Origin: Mesorhizobium sp. M2D.F.Ca.ET.226.01.1.1
GTDB taxonomy: Bacteria > Pseudomonadota > Alphaproteobacteria > Rhizobiales > Rhizobiaceae
Assembly: GCF_004022705.2 (NCBI RefSeq)
Contig: NZ_RZOY02000007.1
Location: 248,001-312,000, forward strand
Length of the DNA stretch: 64,000 nt
Direction of reading: 5' to 3'
Shown here: piece by piece, positions 51,193 to 59,791 of the stretch
Layout: each line of letters starts with the position of its first letter
Position numbering within the stretch: the stretch's first letter is position 1
The notes under the pieces: model-generated
Seen by the model: only the letters and a program-made list of their open reading frames with translations
Databases searched by the model: none
What the model was told of the DNA's origin: nothing
Position numbers and translations under genes: made by a program

Positions 51193-51209
51193 ATAGGCAT
51201 CGTGCCTAT
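51193..51209. promoter_or_regulatory. 7-bp dyad in the divergent control region
   Basis: ATAGGCA and TGCCTAT pair around TCG, followed by TTTTTT. Lies in the 252-bp gap between the minus-strand importer operon and the plus-strand Rid gene. May be an operator for one or both; a terminator is less likely as no gene ends upstream on the plus strand. Confidence 0.4.
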
Positions 51210-51306
51210 TTTTTGGACGCCTGTCCACAATCGCTCGGGCGGCATGCACCGCATCTTGAAGCTTTCACGAATCGGGCCTTAGTCTGCCGGCGAACAGGAG
51301 AATGCC

Positions 51307-51690
51307 ATGCTCAAATACCTGACGCCCAAGTCGATCAAGCCACCCTTCGCCCGCTACAGCCACGGCGTCGAAATCCCTGCCGGAAAACGGCTTGTGCTGT
51401 GCTCCGGTCAGTTGGGCATCGGGGCTGACGACCATGTTCCCGAGGACGCCGGCGCTCAGGCCGAGCTCTGCTTCAAGAACATCGCCGCAATCTTGAGCGA
51501 GGCCGGCCTGACCTTGAACGACATCGTGCGCATCAATGCCTTCGTCACCGGCCGCGAACATCTGCAATCCTATATGGATGTCCGCAACCGGCTGTTTTCC
51601 GACCCGGCGCCGGCCTCGACGCTCATGATCGTCTCCGGCTTCGCCCGTCTGGAATTCAAGGTCGAGGTGGAAGTGCTGGCTGCGGGCTGA
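51307..51690 (+). CDS. Rid (YjgF/YER057c/UK114) family protein
   Basis: 127 residues, AGGAG before the ATG. KRLVLCSGQLGIG, CFKNIAAILSEAGLTLNDIVRINAFVT and RLEFKVEVEVLAA give the Rid fold. The catalytic Arg of RidA (R105 in PARS) is replaced by Ser (PAST), so this is unlikely to be a true 2-aminoacrylate deaminase. Next to a creatininase-family gene. Partner or substrate unknown. Confidence 0.9.
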   Translation: MLKYLTPKSIKPPFARYSHGVEIPAGKRLVLCSGQLGIGADDHVPEDAGAQAELCFKNIAAILSEAGLTLNDIVRINAFVTGREHLQSYMDVRNRLFSDPAPASTLMIVSGFARLEFKVEVEVLAAG

Positions 51691-51701
51691 TGGTTGCCCA
51701 C

Positions 51702-51716
51702 AAGCGCGAGGCGCTT
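51702..51716. repeat. Short hairpin AAGCGC/GCGCTT between Rid and creatininase-type genes
   Basis: AAGCGC (51702-51707) pairs with GCGCTT (51711-51716) over 3 nt. The tail GCGCTTTAGA is also seen in the second hairpin at 11789, so it may be part of the same repeat family. Confidence 0.4.
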
Positions 51717-51750
51717 TAGATCATCCCAACCAGGCCATCGGGAGACGACA

Positions 51751-52548
51751 GTGACGACAAGACGAGTGTGGTGGGGCGACTACCGGACCACCGAATATGC
51801 CTCGATCGACGCCGAAGCGACCATCGCGGTGCTGCCGGTCGCGGCGATCGAGCAGCACGGCCCGCATTTGCCGGTCTCGACCGACACCTCGATCATGATG
51901 GGCATGCTGGAGTCGGTGATCGCGCGCCTGCCCGACGATCTCGACATCCGCATTCTGCCGGTGCAGGCGGTCGGCAAATCGAACGAGCACCTGCATGCGC
52001 CGGGAACGCTCACTTTACCGGCCACCACCTTGGTCGACGCCTGGACCGAGCTTGGCCTGTCGGTCGCCCGCGCCGGGGTCAGAAAACTGATCATCGTCAA
52101 TTCGCATGGCGGCAATGAAGAGATCATGGGCATCATCTCGCGCGAATTGCGTGTGCGCGCGAAGATGCTGTCGGTGAAGACGAGCTGGCAGCGCTTCGGC
52201 CGCCCGGCCGGCATGTATACCGAGCTCGAGGACCGTCACGGCATCCATGGCGGCGATGTCGAGACCTCGCTGATGCTGCACTTCCGGCCGGACCTCGTCG
52301 ACATGAGCAAGGCCGACAATTTCGTCTCCAATGTCGCGCGCGCCGAAAAGGAATTCGCCCTGCTCCGCCACACCGGCACGCATGCCTTTGCCTGGATCGC
52401 CAGTGATCTCAACCCCAACGGCGTGGTCGGCGATGCCTCGATCGCCACGGCCGAGAAGGGCCGGCTCACCGCGGAGCATCAGGCAGACGGTTTTATCAGC
52501 CTGGCGAGGGATGTGCGTAAGGTGAAGCTTACCGAATGGCTGTCGTAG
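51751..52548 (+). CDS. Creatininase-family amidohydrolase
   Basis: 265 residues from the GTG at 51751 (GGGAGA 6 bp upstream). LPVAAIEQHGPHLPVSTDT, VNSHGGNEEIM and HGIHGGDVETSLML are the metal-site motifs of the creatininase/MftE/formamidase fold. Members cleave creatinine, formamides or peptide C-termini. Co-directional with the Rid gene and opposite to the deaminase-like gene. Substrate unknown. Confidence 0.88.
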   Translation: MTTRRVWWGDYRTTEYASIDAEATIAVLPVAAIEQHGPHLPVSTDTSIMMGMLESVIARLPDDLDIRILPVQAVGKSNEHLHAPGTLTLPATTLVDAWTELGLSVARAGVRKLIIVNSHGGNEEIMGIISRELRVRAKMLSVKTSWQRFGRPAGMYTELEDRHGIHGGDVETSLMLHFRPDLVDMSKADNFVSNVARAEKEFALLRHTGTHAFAWIASDLNPNGVVGDASIATAEKGRLTAEHQADGFISLARDVRKVKLTEWLS

Positions 52549-52566
52549 CGGTGTGTCTGCTGTGAT

Positions 52567-53076
52567 CTAAGCTTCGATCCCCAATTCGAAGGGGACTCCT
52601 TCGAACGCGTCGGCACCGCGCCCGATCGCCTCGATCGCCGTAATCATGCGGCCGTCACGCTGAAGCAGCATGTCTGCAACCGCGATCAGACGTGGATTGG
52701 GCGTCGCCGTCGGCGAGAGAAAGCGCAGCGTCCTGGCTAGTTCCATTTCGTCACGCTTCGGCGCAAGCGCCGCGGCAATGATGTAGGCCGATGCGGTCGA
52801 GCGGCTGACGCCTGCATAGCAATGCACGACCAGCGGCTTCACGCGGTCCCAACGGTAAGCGAAATCGAGCAAGGCGCGGACATGCTCCTCGCCCGGCATC
52901 GTCATGCCTTCCTGCGCGACGGCGATGTCGTGCATGACCAGATGCAGGTGGTTTTCCGCCAGGATGGAGGCCGGCCGGATCACTTCCGTGCCGGCGGCGA
53001 GCAGCGACAGCAACCGCTGCGCCCCGGTCCTTGCCACGGTTTCGTCGACCTTCGACAGCGAACAGACATGGATCAT
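52567..53076 (-). CDS. Tyrosine/dual-specificity phosphatase-like protein
   Basis: 169 residues. VVHC86YAGVSR92SSTASAY-like loop: HCYAGVSRST is the CX5R phosphatase motif. The early Asp of the general acid could be D50 (VMHDI). ATGA overlap with cobC, so co-translated with a cobalamin gene. Could dephosphorylate a pathway intermediate, see findings. Confidence 0.82.
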   Translation of the reverse strand: MIHVCSLSKVDETVARTGAQRLLSLLAAGTEVIRPASILAENHLHLVMHDIAVAQEGMTMPGEEHVRALLDFAYRWDRVKPLVVHCYAGVSRSTASAYIIAAALAPKRDEMELARTLRFLSPTATPNPRLIAVADMLLQRDGRMITAIEAIGRGADAFEGVPFELGIEA

Positions 53077-54128
53077 TGTCCGATCTCCTTCGGCGCATCC
53101 TCGCGCCGCGCGACCCAGGCGGCAAGCGCGCTTTCAAGGCGCTGCCATTCCGCCTCGCTGCCCGGCAGACCGATGCGCAGGACCTGCGGCCGCTCGGCAA
53201 AATGGCGGACCAGAACGCCGCGTTCGCCCAGCGCCGAAAACAGGGTCGGCGCTGCAGGGAACGACAGATAGCGGAACAGGCTTGTGCCACCGGCGACCGG
53301 AACGTCGGACCGGCCAAGCAATGCGTCGAGCCGCCCAACATCCAGGGCCAGGCGTTGCCGCATGTCGGCCTGCCATTTCGTATCCGACAAGGCGCGGATG
53401 CCATATTCGAGCGCCGGACCGGCCACCGCCCAAGGCCCCAGTTGCGCATCCAGCCGCTCGGCCGTCAGCGCATCGGTCAGCGCGAAGCCGAGCCGAACAC
53501 CCGCAAGGCCGAAGAACTTGCCGAACGAGCGCAGCACGACAATGCCGCCCTCGGTGACATCGCCGGCCAGGCTATGCTCGATCGGGCCGACATCCATGAA
53601 AGCCTCGTCGACGACCAGCAGCCCGCCCTTGGCGCGAAGCCGCGCAGCAAGCTCGAGCAGCCGGGCCTTTTCGATCACCCGACCGTCCGGATTGTTGGGG
53701 TTGACCAGCACCGCGAGGTCCGCCTCGACCAGCGCATCGAAATCGCTGACCTCCGCGACCGCATGGCCGGCGATGGCAGCAGCCCGGGCGTGTTCGGCAT
53801 AGGTCGGGCCGAGCACCAGCGCCCTACCGGGCCGCAGCAGCGAAGCCACGCGCGGCAAGAGAATCTGCGTGCCGGGCGCCGCCGCCACATGCGCCGCCGA
53901 CGGCACACCGTAGGCCGAAGCCGCAATTTCGGCCAATTCGCGCAGTTGTGCTGCCTCCGGCAATCGGGAAAGGGCGGTGGCGGGCAATTCGAAAAGCGGA
54001 TAGGAGTGCGGGTTGATACCTGTCGAGAGGTCCACGAAAGGTTTTGGCGCATGAGGAAAAAGCGCGCTTGCGCGGCCGAGGCTGCCGCCATGATCCACCG
54101 CTGCAATCGCTCCGCTTAGAAGCTTCAT
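53073..54128 (-). CDS. cobC: Threonine-phosphate decarboxylase (CobC type)
   Basis: 351 residues. DHGGSLGRASALFPHAPKPFVDLSTGINPHSYP (14-46), VNPNNPDGRV and the PLP lysine in RSFGKFFGLAGVRLGF identify the CobC/CobD aminotransferase family, which makes (R)-1-amino-2-propanol phosphate for the cobalamin side chain. Its start codon shares bases with the divergent cbiB-type gene. Confidence 0.92.
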   Translation of the reverse strand: MKLLSGAIAAVDHGGSLGRASALFPHAPKPFVDLSTGINPHSYPLFELPATALSRLPEAAQLRELAEIAASAYGVPSAAHVAAAPGTQILLPRVASLLRPGRALVLGPTYAEHARAAAIAGHAVAEVSDFDALVEADLAVLVNPNNPDGRVIEKARLLELAARLRAKGGLLVVDEAFMDVGPIEHSLAGDVTEGGIVVLRSFGKFFGLAGVRLGFALTDALTAERLDAQLGPWAVAGPALEYGIRALSDTKWQADMRQRLALDVGRLDALLGRSDVPVAGGTSLFRYLSFPAAPTLFSALGERGVLVRHFAERPQVLRIGLPGSEAEWQRLESALAAWVARREDAPKEIGQ

Positions 54129-55116
54129 GTCGATCCTGATCGCTTTCCTGTCACTCGCCGTCGAACGGATCCTTGGCTATCCGGACTGGCTGTTCAACGC
54201 CATCGGCCATCCGGTCACCTGGATCGGCAGGCTGATATCCTTTCTCGATCGCCGGCTCAACCGCGCCACCGATTCCGACGAAATTCGTCGCCGCCAGGGT
54301 GTTCGGGCGCTGCTTATCATCTTGCTGGTGCCGGGCCTCATCGGCCTGGCGCTGCATGTTCTGATCTGGCTCATCTTTCCGACCGGTCTCGTGTTCGCAG
54401 CCATCCTCGGTTCCACGCTGCTGTCGCAGAAAAGCCTGGCCGAGCATGTCGAGGACGTCGCCGACGCGCTGGAAACCGGCGGCCTGACGCTTGGCCGCAT
54501 TGCCGTTTCGCGCATTGTCGGCCGCGACCCGGAAACGTTGGACAAGGCGGGTGTCGCCCGCGCGGCGATCGAAAGCCTGGCCGAGAATTTCTCCGACGGC
54601 ATCGTCGCGCCCGTCTTCTGGACCGGCATCGGCGGCTTGGGCGGCGGCGCCGCCTACAAGGCGGCCAACACCGCCGATTCGATGATCGGCCACCGCACGC
54701 CGCAATACAAAGCCTTCGGCCGGGCGGCCGCCCGTTTCGACGACCTCATCAACCTGCCGGCATCGCGGCTCACCGGCCTGCTCATCGTGCTGGCGGCCTT
54801 TCTGGTCCCTGGCGCCGACTCGCGCGGCGCCTGGCAGGTGATGCGCCGCGACGCCAGGAAACACCGATCGCCCAATGCCGGTTGGCCGGAAGCCGCGATG
54901 GCCGGCGCGCTGGGACTCTCGCTCGCCGGACCGCGCAGCTATGGCGGGGAGGTCGTGGAGGACGCCTATATGGGCGAAGGCGGCCGCCGCGAGGCCGAAA
55001 GCACCGACATCCGCCAGGCGTTGAAGCTCTACCGCATGGCCGACTGGCTGCTGCTCGGCCTGTTCGGGGCCCTCTCGGCGATCGTGATCTACCTGACCAT
55101 TCTGATCAGCGGCTAG
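54127..55116 (+). CDS. cobD: Adenosylcobinamide-phosphate synthase (CbiB/CobD type)
   Basis: 329 residues with several membrane segments. ILGYPDWLFNAIGHPVTWIGRLIS, ENFSDGIVAPVFW, YKAANTADSMIGH and FGRAAARFDDLINLPASRLT match CbiB. It attaches aminopropanol phosphate to adenosylcobyric acid. Start ATG at 54127-54129 overlaps the opposite cobC start (54126-54128). Confidence 0.94.
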   Translation: MSILIAFLSLAVERILGYPDWLFNAIGHPVTWIGRLISFLDRRLNRATDSDEIRRRQGVRALLIILLVPGLIGLALHVLIWLIFPTGLVFAAILGSTLLSQKSLAEHVEDVADALETGGLTLGRIAVSRIVGRDPETLDKAGVARAAIESLAENFSDGIVAPVFWTGIGGLGGGAAYKAANTADSMIGHRTPQYKAFGRAAARFDDLINLPASRLTGLLIVLAAFLVPGADSRGAWQVMRRDARKHRSPNAGWPEAAMAGALGLSLAGPRSYGGEVVEDAYMGEGGRREAESTDIRQALKLYRMADWLLLGLFGALSAIVIYLTILISG

Positions 55117-55122
55117 GGCGCG

Positions 55123-55737
55123 TCAGAACTCGATCCCCTGCTGTGCCTTAACCCCGGCGGAGAAATGGTGCTTCGTCAGTCCCATTTCGGTGACGAGATC
55201 GGCCGCTTCGACGAGCAGCGGCTTGGCGTTGCGGCCGGTGACGATCACGTGCAGATCGTCGCGGCGCGCCTTGAGCGCCGCGACCACTTTTTCCAGGTCG
55301 AGATAATCGTAGCGCAGCGCAATGTTGAGCTCGTCGAGCACGACCAGGCTTATCGACAGATCGGCCATCAGCTCCAGCGCCTTGGCCCAGGCGGCCTCGG
55401 CGGCAGCGATATCGCGCTTGAGGTCCTGGGTTTCCCAGGTAAACCCCTCGCCCATCGCATGCCAGACGACCCGGTCGCCGAAGGCGGCAAAGGCGTCCTC
55501 CTCGCCGGTATGCCATTTGCCCTTGATGAACTGGACGACGCCGATGCGCTTGCCGTAGCCGAGCATCCTCAGCGCCAGGCCGAAGGCGGCCGTGGTCTTG
55601 CCTTTGCCCGGCCCCGTGTTGACGATGAGCAGCCCTTTCTTGATCGTCTTGCCGGCCACTTCGGCGTCCTGCACCGCCTTGCGCTTCGCCATCTTGGCGC
55701 GATGGCGCTCGGCATCCTTGTCTTCGATTTCGGCCAT
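55123..55737 (-). CDS. cobO: Cob(I)yrinic acid a,c-diamide adenosyltransferase
   Basis: 204 residues. P-loop NTGPGKGKTT (40-49), RIGVVQFIKGKWHTGEE, VVLDELNIALRYDYLDL and TGRNAKPLLVEAADLVTEM are CobO/CobA-type features. Adds the adenosyl ligand. 1 bp after cobP. Confidence 0.95.
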   Translation of the reverse strand: MAEIEDKDAERHRAKMAKRKAVQDAEVAGKTIKKGLLIVNTGPGKGKTTAAFGLALRMLGYGKRIGVVQFIKGKWHTGEEDAFAAFGDRVVWHAMGEGFTWETQDLKRDIAAAEAAWAKALELMADLSISLVVLDELNIALRYDYLDLEKVVAALKARRDDLHVIVTGRNAKPLLVEAADLVTEMGLTKHHFSAGVKAQQGIEF

Positions 55738-55738
55738 G

Positions 55739-56284
55739 TCATTTCACCTTGAGCGGCAGCCCCGCCACCATCATCAGTACATTGTCGGCAACGGCCGCTA
55801 CCTGCTGGTTGAGCCGCCCGGCAGCATCGCGGAAGCGGCGCGCCAGCGCGTTGTCGGGGACGATGCCGAGCCCGACTTCGTTCGAGACCACGAACCACGG
55901 TCCGCGCGGCCGCGACAGCACGTCAGCCAGCCGCCGGCATTCGGCCTCGATGTCATGCTCGGCCAGCATGTGGTTGGTGAGCCATAGCGTCAGGCAATCG
56001 ATCAGCACCGGCTGGTGGTCCGGCAGGGCCGCGATCGCGCCGACCAGATCGAGCGGCGCATCGACGGTAACCCAGCCTTCGCCGCGCCGCGACCGATGCA
56101 GCGCAATTCGCTCACGCATCTCGTCATCATAGGCCTGCGCCGTGGCGATGTAGGCCCAGGGCGACGGATGGGCGGTCGTCAGGTTCTCGGCATGCGAGCT
56201 CTTGCCCGAGCGCGCGCCGCCCAGAACGAAGGTCAGTCTCCGATCGGAAGTTTTATTGCCGCTCGCGGCTGTCACGCCGGTCAT
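55739..56284 (-). CDS. cobP: Adenosylcobinamide kinase / GTP:adenosylcobinamide-phosphate guanylyltransferase
   Basis: 181 residues from the ATG at 56284; a longer frame upstream is unlikely. P-loop GGARSGKS (22-29), AYIATAQAYDDEMRERIALHRSRR, VLIDCLTLWLTN and VSNEVGLGIVP identify CobP/CobU. Final assembly of the nucleotide loop. Confidence 0.95.
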   Translation of the reverse strand: MTGVTAASGNKTSDRRLTFVLGGARSGKSSHAENLTTAHPSPWAYIATAQAYDDEMRERIALHRSRRGEGWVTVDAPLDLVGAIAALPDHQPVLIDCLTLWLTNHMLAEHDIEAECRRLADVLSRPRGPWFVVSNEVGLGIVPDNALARRFRDAAGRLNQQVAAVADNVLMMVAGLPLKVK

Positions 56285-56415
56285 TCCCTGCCTTTTGCCT
56301 TCGGATAGATCCTGTCGCGGCCCGAAGCCGACGGCGCGCGACCTTAGCGGACCCGCTGTGGCCGGCAAACCATATTCCGCCGTGTCCAGGCGCGATTGCG
56401 GCAATGCTTTCGACG

Positions 56416-57102
56416 CTATGAAGCCGCAATCCGGGCGGCGACGAGCTGCTGCAACCGCCACAGATGCGCGTCATGGATGCCGCGTTGCTCCAGGTTTTTC
56501 ACCGTGTTGTAGAGATAATCGGCGCCCGATCCCCAATGGCCGCAGGAGGTCGCCAACCTTTCGACAACCGCCTCCTCGCTCAACGGACCGGCATAGGTGG
56601 TACCTTGGCGGTTGATGACGAAGGCCAGCGCCCGCAGCGGACCGGCATCGCTCATCATATGGATCAGACGCGGATGATAGCTGGTCGGCTTCAGCGTCAC
56701 CTCGCGCCGCAGGATCTTCTCGAGTTGCTCGCGCCGATCGCCATCGCCAAGTCGAAAGGCGACGCCCTTGCACTGACCGCCACGGTCCAGCGCCATCATA
56801 AGACCTGGACTTGCCTTGGTCCCCCGCCAGCGTGTCATGTTCATGCAGAAGGATCTGTGCCAGCCGTGCAGCAGGGCCACCCGCTCCTCGATATGCTCGA
56901 TCTCGGGCTTCCAGATCAGAGAGCCGTAGCCAAACAGCCAGAGCGGTTCAGTGTCTGGAAGCTGAGCCTCCAGCTTGCGCGTCATCGCGTCATAGTCTGC
57001 GTCATCCAGATGCGCCGCGTCGGGATCGGGCCCGCTGTCCTCGACGACGCGAAAGCAGCGGGCGACAAGTTCCTCGGTAAGCGACATCGTTCTTGGCAGC
57101 AT
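56416..57102 (-). CDS. ChaC-type glutathione-specific gamma-glutamylcyclotransferase
   Basis: 228 residues, ATG at 57102; the ATG at 57087 is an alternative. LWLFGYGSLIWKPEIEHIEERVALLHGWHRSFC is the ChaC signature; TTYAGPLSEEAVVERLATSCGHWGSGADYLYNTVKNL follows. It cleaves glutathione to Cys-Gly and 5-oxoproline. Not obviously linked to cobalamin. Confidence 0.9.
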   Translation of the reverse strand: MLPRTMSLTEELVARCFRVVEDSGPDPDAAHLDDADYDAMTRKLEAQLPDTEPLWLFGYGSLIWKPEIEHIEERVALLHGWHRSFCMNMTRWRGTKASPGLMMALDRGGQCKGVAFRLGDGDRREQLEKILRREVTLKPTSYHPRLIHMMSDAGPLRALAFVINRQGTTYAGPLSEEAVVERLATSCGHWGSGADYLYNTVKNLEQRGIHDAHLWRLQQLVAARIAAS

Positions 57103-57170
57103 GCGCGTGACCTTAAGGTCCTCGTTCCGCCGCTACAATCGGGGAAAGCCGGCAATTGACAACAGCTTTG

Positions 57171-57197
57171 CCCGGGTGTCGGCTGTCGACACCCGGG
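57171..57197. promoter_or_regulatory. 10-bp GC-rich inverted repeat just before the Rieske gene
   Basis: CCCGGGTGTC (57171-57180) and GACACCCGGG (57188-57197) are perfect complements with a 7-nt loop. The right arm runs into the ribosome binding site (GGGAGA, 57195-57200). TTGACA at 57156 could be a -35 box. As RNA it would hide the site; as DNA it could be an operator. Confidence 0.6.
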
Positions 57198-57205
57198 AGA
57201 AGCCG

Positions 57206-58396
57206 ATGCACCCCAATCCGAGCGGACGCGCCCCTTACAACGGCCTGACCGGCCTCCACCTGACCTTGCCGTCGGCGGCCTATTGGGATGCCGACGCCTA
57301 CCGGCGCGATCTGGAGGCTATCTGGTACCGGAGCTGGCTGATGGTTTGCCGCGAGGCCGATCTCGCGGAGCCGCTTGCCTTCCGGACGGCGCGCATCGGC
57401 AGCCAGGAGATCTTGGTGCTGCGCGACGAGACCGGTGCCTTGCGCGCTTTCCACAACACCTGCCGGCATCGCGGCTCGCAGCTTTGCCAGGAAAGCGCCG
57501 GGCGGCTGAAGGCCAGGCTGCTGACCTGCCCCTACCACGCATGGTCGTATTCGCTGCGCGGCGACCTCGTGCGCGTGCCCTCGAAATCACTGCCCGAAGG
57601 CTTCGACAAGGCCGACTATCCGCTCTATCGTGTGGCCCTCTCGGTCTGGCGCGGCTTCGTCTTCGTCAACCTCGCGGAAGATGCCAGCGGTTCAGCGGAA
57701 GCTACCTTCGACCGAGGCTCCGGCGATCTTTCCAACTGGCCGCTGGAGACGCTCGTCACCGGCCACCGGCTGACCAAGGTGATGAACTGCAACTGGAAGA
57801 TCTTTTGGGAAAACTTCAACGAATGCCTGCATTGCCCGGGCGTCCACAAGGATCTGTCGCGGCTGGTGCCAATCTACGGCCGCGGCCTGATGGCCAGGCA
57901 TGACGATCCCGAATGGGCGCGCCACGCCGACAATGACGATCCGGAATTCTCCGGCCGCCTGCGCGCCGGGGCCGAAACCTGGTCGCGGGACGGTCACGTC
58001 CACGGCCCGGTCTTTCCGAGCCTGACCCCGGCCGAGCGCGCCGCCGGCCAGACCTACGCCACGTCGCTGCCCTCGATGTTCATCGTCGGCCATGTCGATT
58101 ACATGCGCACGGTGCGGCTCGCCCCGCTTGGTCCCGAGCAAACCGAACTTACCGCCGAATGGCTGTTCGCGCCGGATGCGCTGGCTGAGACCGATATCGA
58201 CAACATCGTCGCCTTCGGCACCCAGGTGCTGGAGGAAGACGCCGCGATCTGCGAGGTCAACCAGAAGGGCCTGCGCTCGATGCGCCACGAGGCCGGCGTG
58301 CTGATGCCTGAGGAATACGACCTGCACCGTTTTCACGATTGGGTGCGCGAGCGCCATGCGGCGCTCAAAACGCCTTCGGCAGATAGCGCCAGGTGA
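57206..58396 (+). CDS. Rieske non-heme iron oxygenase, GbcA/Stc2-type quaternary-amine demethylase
   Basis: 396 residues from the ATG at 57206 (GGGAGA 5 bp upstream). Rieske ligands C86-x-H88 (NTCRHRGS) and C108-x2-H111 (TCPYHAW). Iron site N203FNE206CLH209CPGVH214 with Glu at the bridging position, as I recall for Stc2 (stachydrine demethylase). Such enzymes remove a methyl from glycine betaine, stachydrine or carnitine as formaldehyde. No reductase partner gene is next to it. It overlaps the convergent MFS gene by 32 bp. Confidence 0.82.
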   Translation: MHPNPSGRAPYNGLTGLHLTLPSAAYWDADAYRRDLEAIWYRSWLMVCREADLAEPLAFRTARIGSQEILVLRDETGALRAFHNTCRHRGSQLCQESAGRLKARLLTCPYHAWSYSLRGDLVRVPSKSLPEGFDKADYPLYRVALSVWRGFVFVNLAEDASGSAEATFDRGSGDLSNWPLETLVTGHRLTKVMNCNWKIFWENFNECLHCPGVHKDLSRLVPIYGRGLMARHDDPEWARHADNDDPEFSGRLRAGAETWSRDGHVHGPVFPSLTPAERAAGQTYATSLPSMFIVGHVDYMRTVRLAPLGPEQTELTAEWLFAPDALAETDIDNIVAFGTQVLEEDAAICEVNQKGLRSMRHEAGVLMPEEYDLHRFHDWVRERHAALKTPSADSAR

Positions 58397-59564
58397 TGAA
58401 GCCGCAGAAGGCGGCGAGAAGGCCGAGCGTGACGAACACCGAGCCGAGGCCGAAGAAGGTGAGCACCACCGAATAGACCAGCGGCGGCGTCAGCTCGGAA
58501 AAGTCGAGATAGGTGCGGTAGACCGCCGCCATCTGCGCCCTCTCATAAGCGCGCACCGAGCGCATGAAGGCTGTCGAGCCGAGCGCGTCGAGGGCGATGG
58601 TGAACAAGGCGCCGAACAGCAGCAGCGCGGCCGTGAGCAACGGCGCGGCCTCGCCGACGCCGCCGGCCGCACACAGCATGGCCGCCATGGCGAAATAGGC
58701 GAAGGTCATGACCCGCCGTCCGCCGAAACGCCTGCCCGCCCTGCCCCAGAAGATCGCCATGAACAAAAGCGCGTTGCCGGCCGAAACCAGCAAACCGCCG
58801 GCAAGCTTGCCCTCGCCGGTAATCACCATGAACAGCGGACCGTAGACGAAGAACGTCGTCCAGAAGCAGGAACGACCGAAGGCGATCAGCCAGGCAAGCC
58901 TCAGCCGCGGCTGCCTGACGAAGCGGCCGATATTGGCTAGCGGATTGGCCGGACGCGACTTGCCGGGCCGGATCGACTGGTTGTCGCTCAGCCGGTAGAA
59001 CCAGAACAGGCAAAGCAGCGCGAACGCAAACGCGACGACCGCGCCATGCGCGGCATAGATGCCGAAATGCGTGTAGAGGAAGATGCCGAGCGTCGGCCCG
59101 CCGGTCCAGGCGAACATCGACCAGGCCATGCGCAGCGATTCCGCCTGCATGAAGTCGGTCTTGCGGATGTGGTCCATGATGTAGAGGTTGAGCGTGATCG
59201 ACAGCGCGCTGGCCCCCATGACGCGACACAGCATGCCGGCAATCTGTCCCGGCAGCGTGTGGGTGACGAAGAAGGCCGAGCCGATCGCCAGAAGCACGCA
59301 CCCGGCCGTGTAGACCCAGCGTCGCGCGAAGCGGCGGATGAGCACCGGCATGAACAGTGTGACCGAAAGCCCCATCAGCGACACGATGGTGTAGAGGATC
59401 GAGACGATCCGCTCATTGTGCAGGATCTCGTAGGCCTGGATCGGGATCACGCTGGAGATGGTGGCGCGGGCGAAGGATTCCACCGCATAGAGCGAGGCGA
59501 AGGTGCGCGCATCGGCCGGCCGCAGGGCCGGAAGCCAGATCGGATGGCGCACATGGGTGGACAT
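58365..59564 (-). CDS. MFS transporter
   Basis: 399 residues from the ATG at 59564 (GGAGG upstream). Twelve hydrophobic segments; ARRWVYTAGCVLLAIGSAFF and GGRRVMTFAYFAMAAML are Arg-rich loops of the MFS halves. Family not identified further. Convergent and overlapping with the Rieske gene, so the two are likely opposed in regulation, though the substrate may be shared. Confidence 0.82.
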   Translation of the reverse strand: MSTHVRHPIWLPALRPADARTFASLYAVESFARATISSVIPIQAYEILHNERIVSILYTIVSLMGLSVTLFMPVLIRRFARRWVYTAGCVLLAIGSAFFVTHTLPGQIAGMLCRVMGASALSITLNLYIMDHIRKTDFMQAESLRMAWSMFAWTGGPTLGIFLYTHFGIYAAHGAVVAFAFALLCLFWFYRLSDNQSIRPGKSRPANPLANIGRFVRQPRLRLAWLIAFGRSCFWTTFFVYGPLFMVITGEGKLAGGLLVSAGNALLFMAIFWGRAGRRFGGRRVMTFAYFAMAAMLCAAGGVGEAAPLLTAALLLFGALFTIALDALGSTAFMRSVRAYERAQMAAVYRTYLDFSELTPPLVYSVVLTFFGLGSVFVTLGLLAAFCGFITWRYLPKAF

Positions 59565-59791
59565 CGGCCCTCCGGGACGTGAATCGTCGGCCAAATCTGG
59601 CCGGACCAGCCGCCGGCCAGTAGCAGGAAACCGACCCCCGGGGGCCGAAAAGCGAAGCTGTCAAAGGCTTTCCGCCGCTGGCCTAAAGCGAAATTTCATG
59701 GCTGCCATGAAACGCATTGATGGCCGCCTGCTTCAGTCGCCGGCTTGAACCGTGATAGTCGTTTGACACGACTGAATCGGATTGCCAGACG

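Noticed and set aside
54000..56300. Cobalamin riboswitch for the cob genes
   Set aside because: No B12-box-like structured leader; starts overlap or are 1 bp apart.
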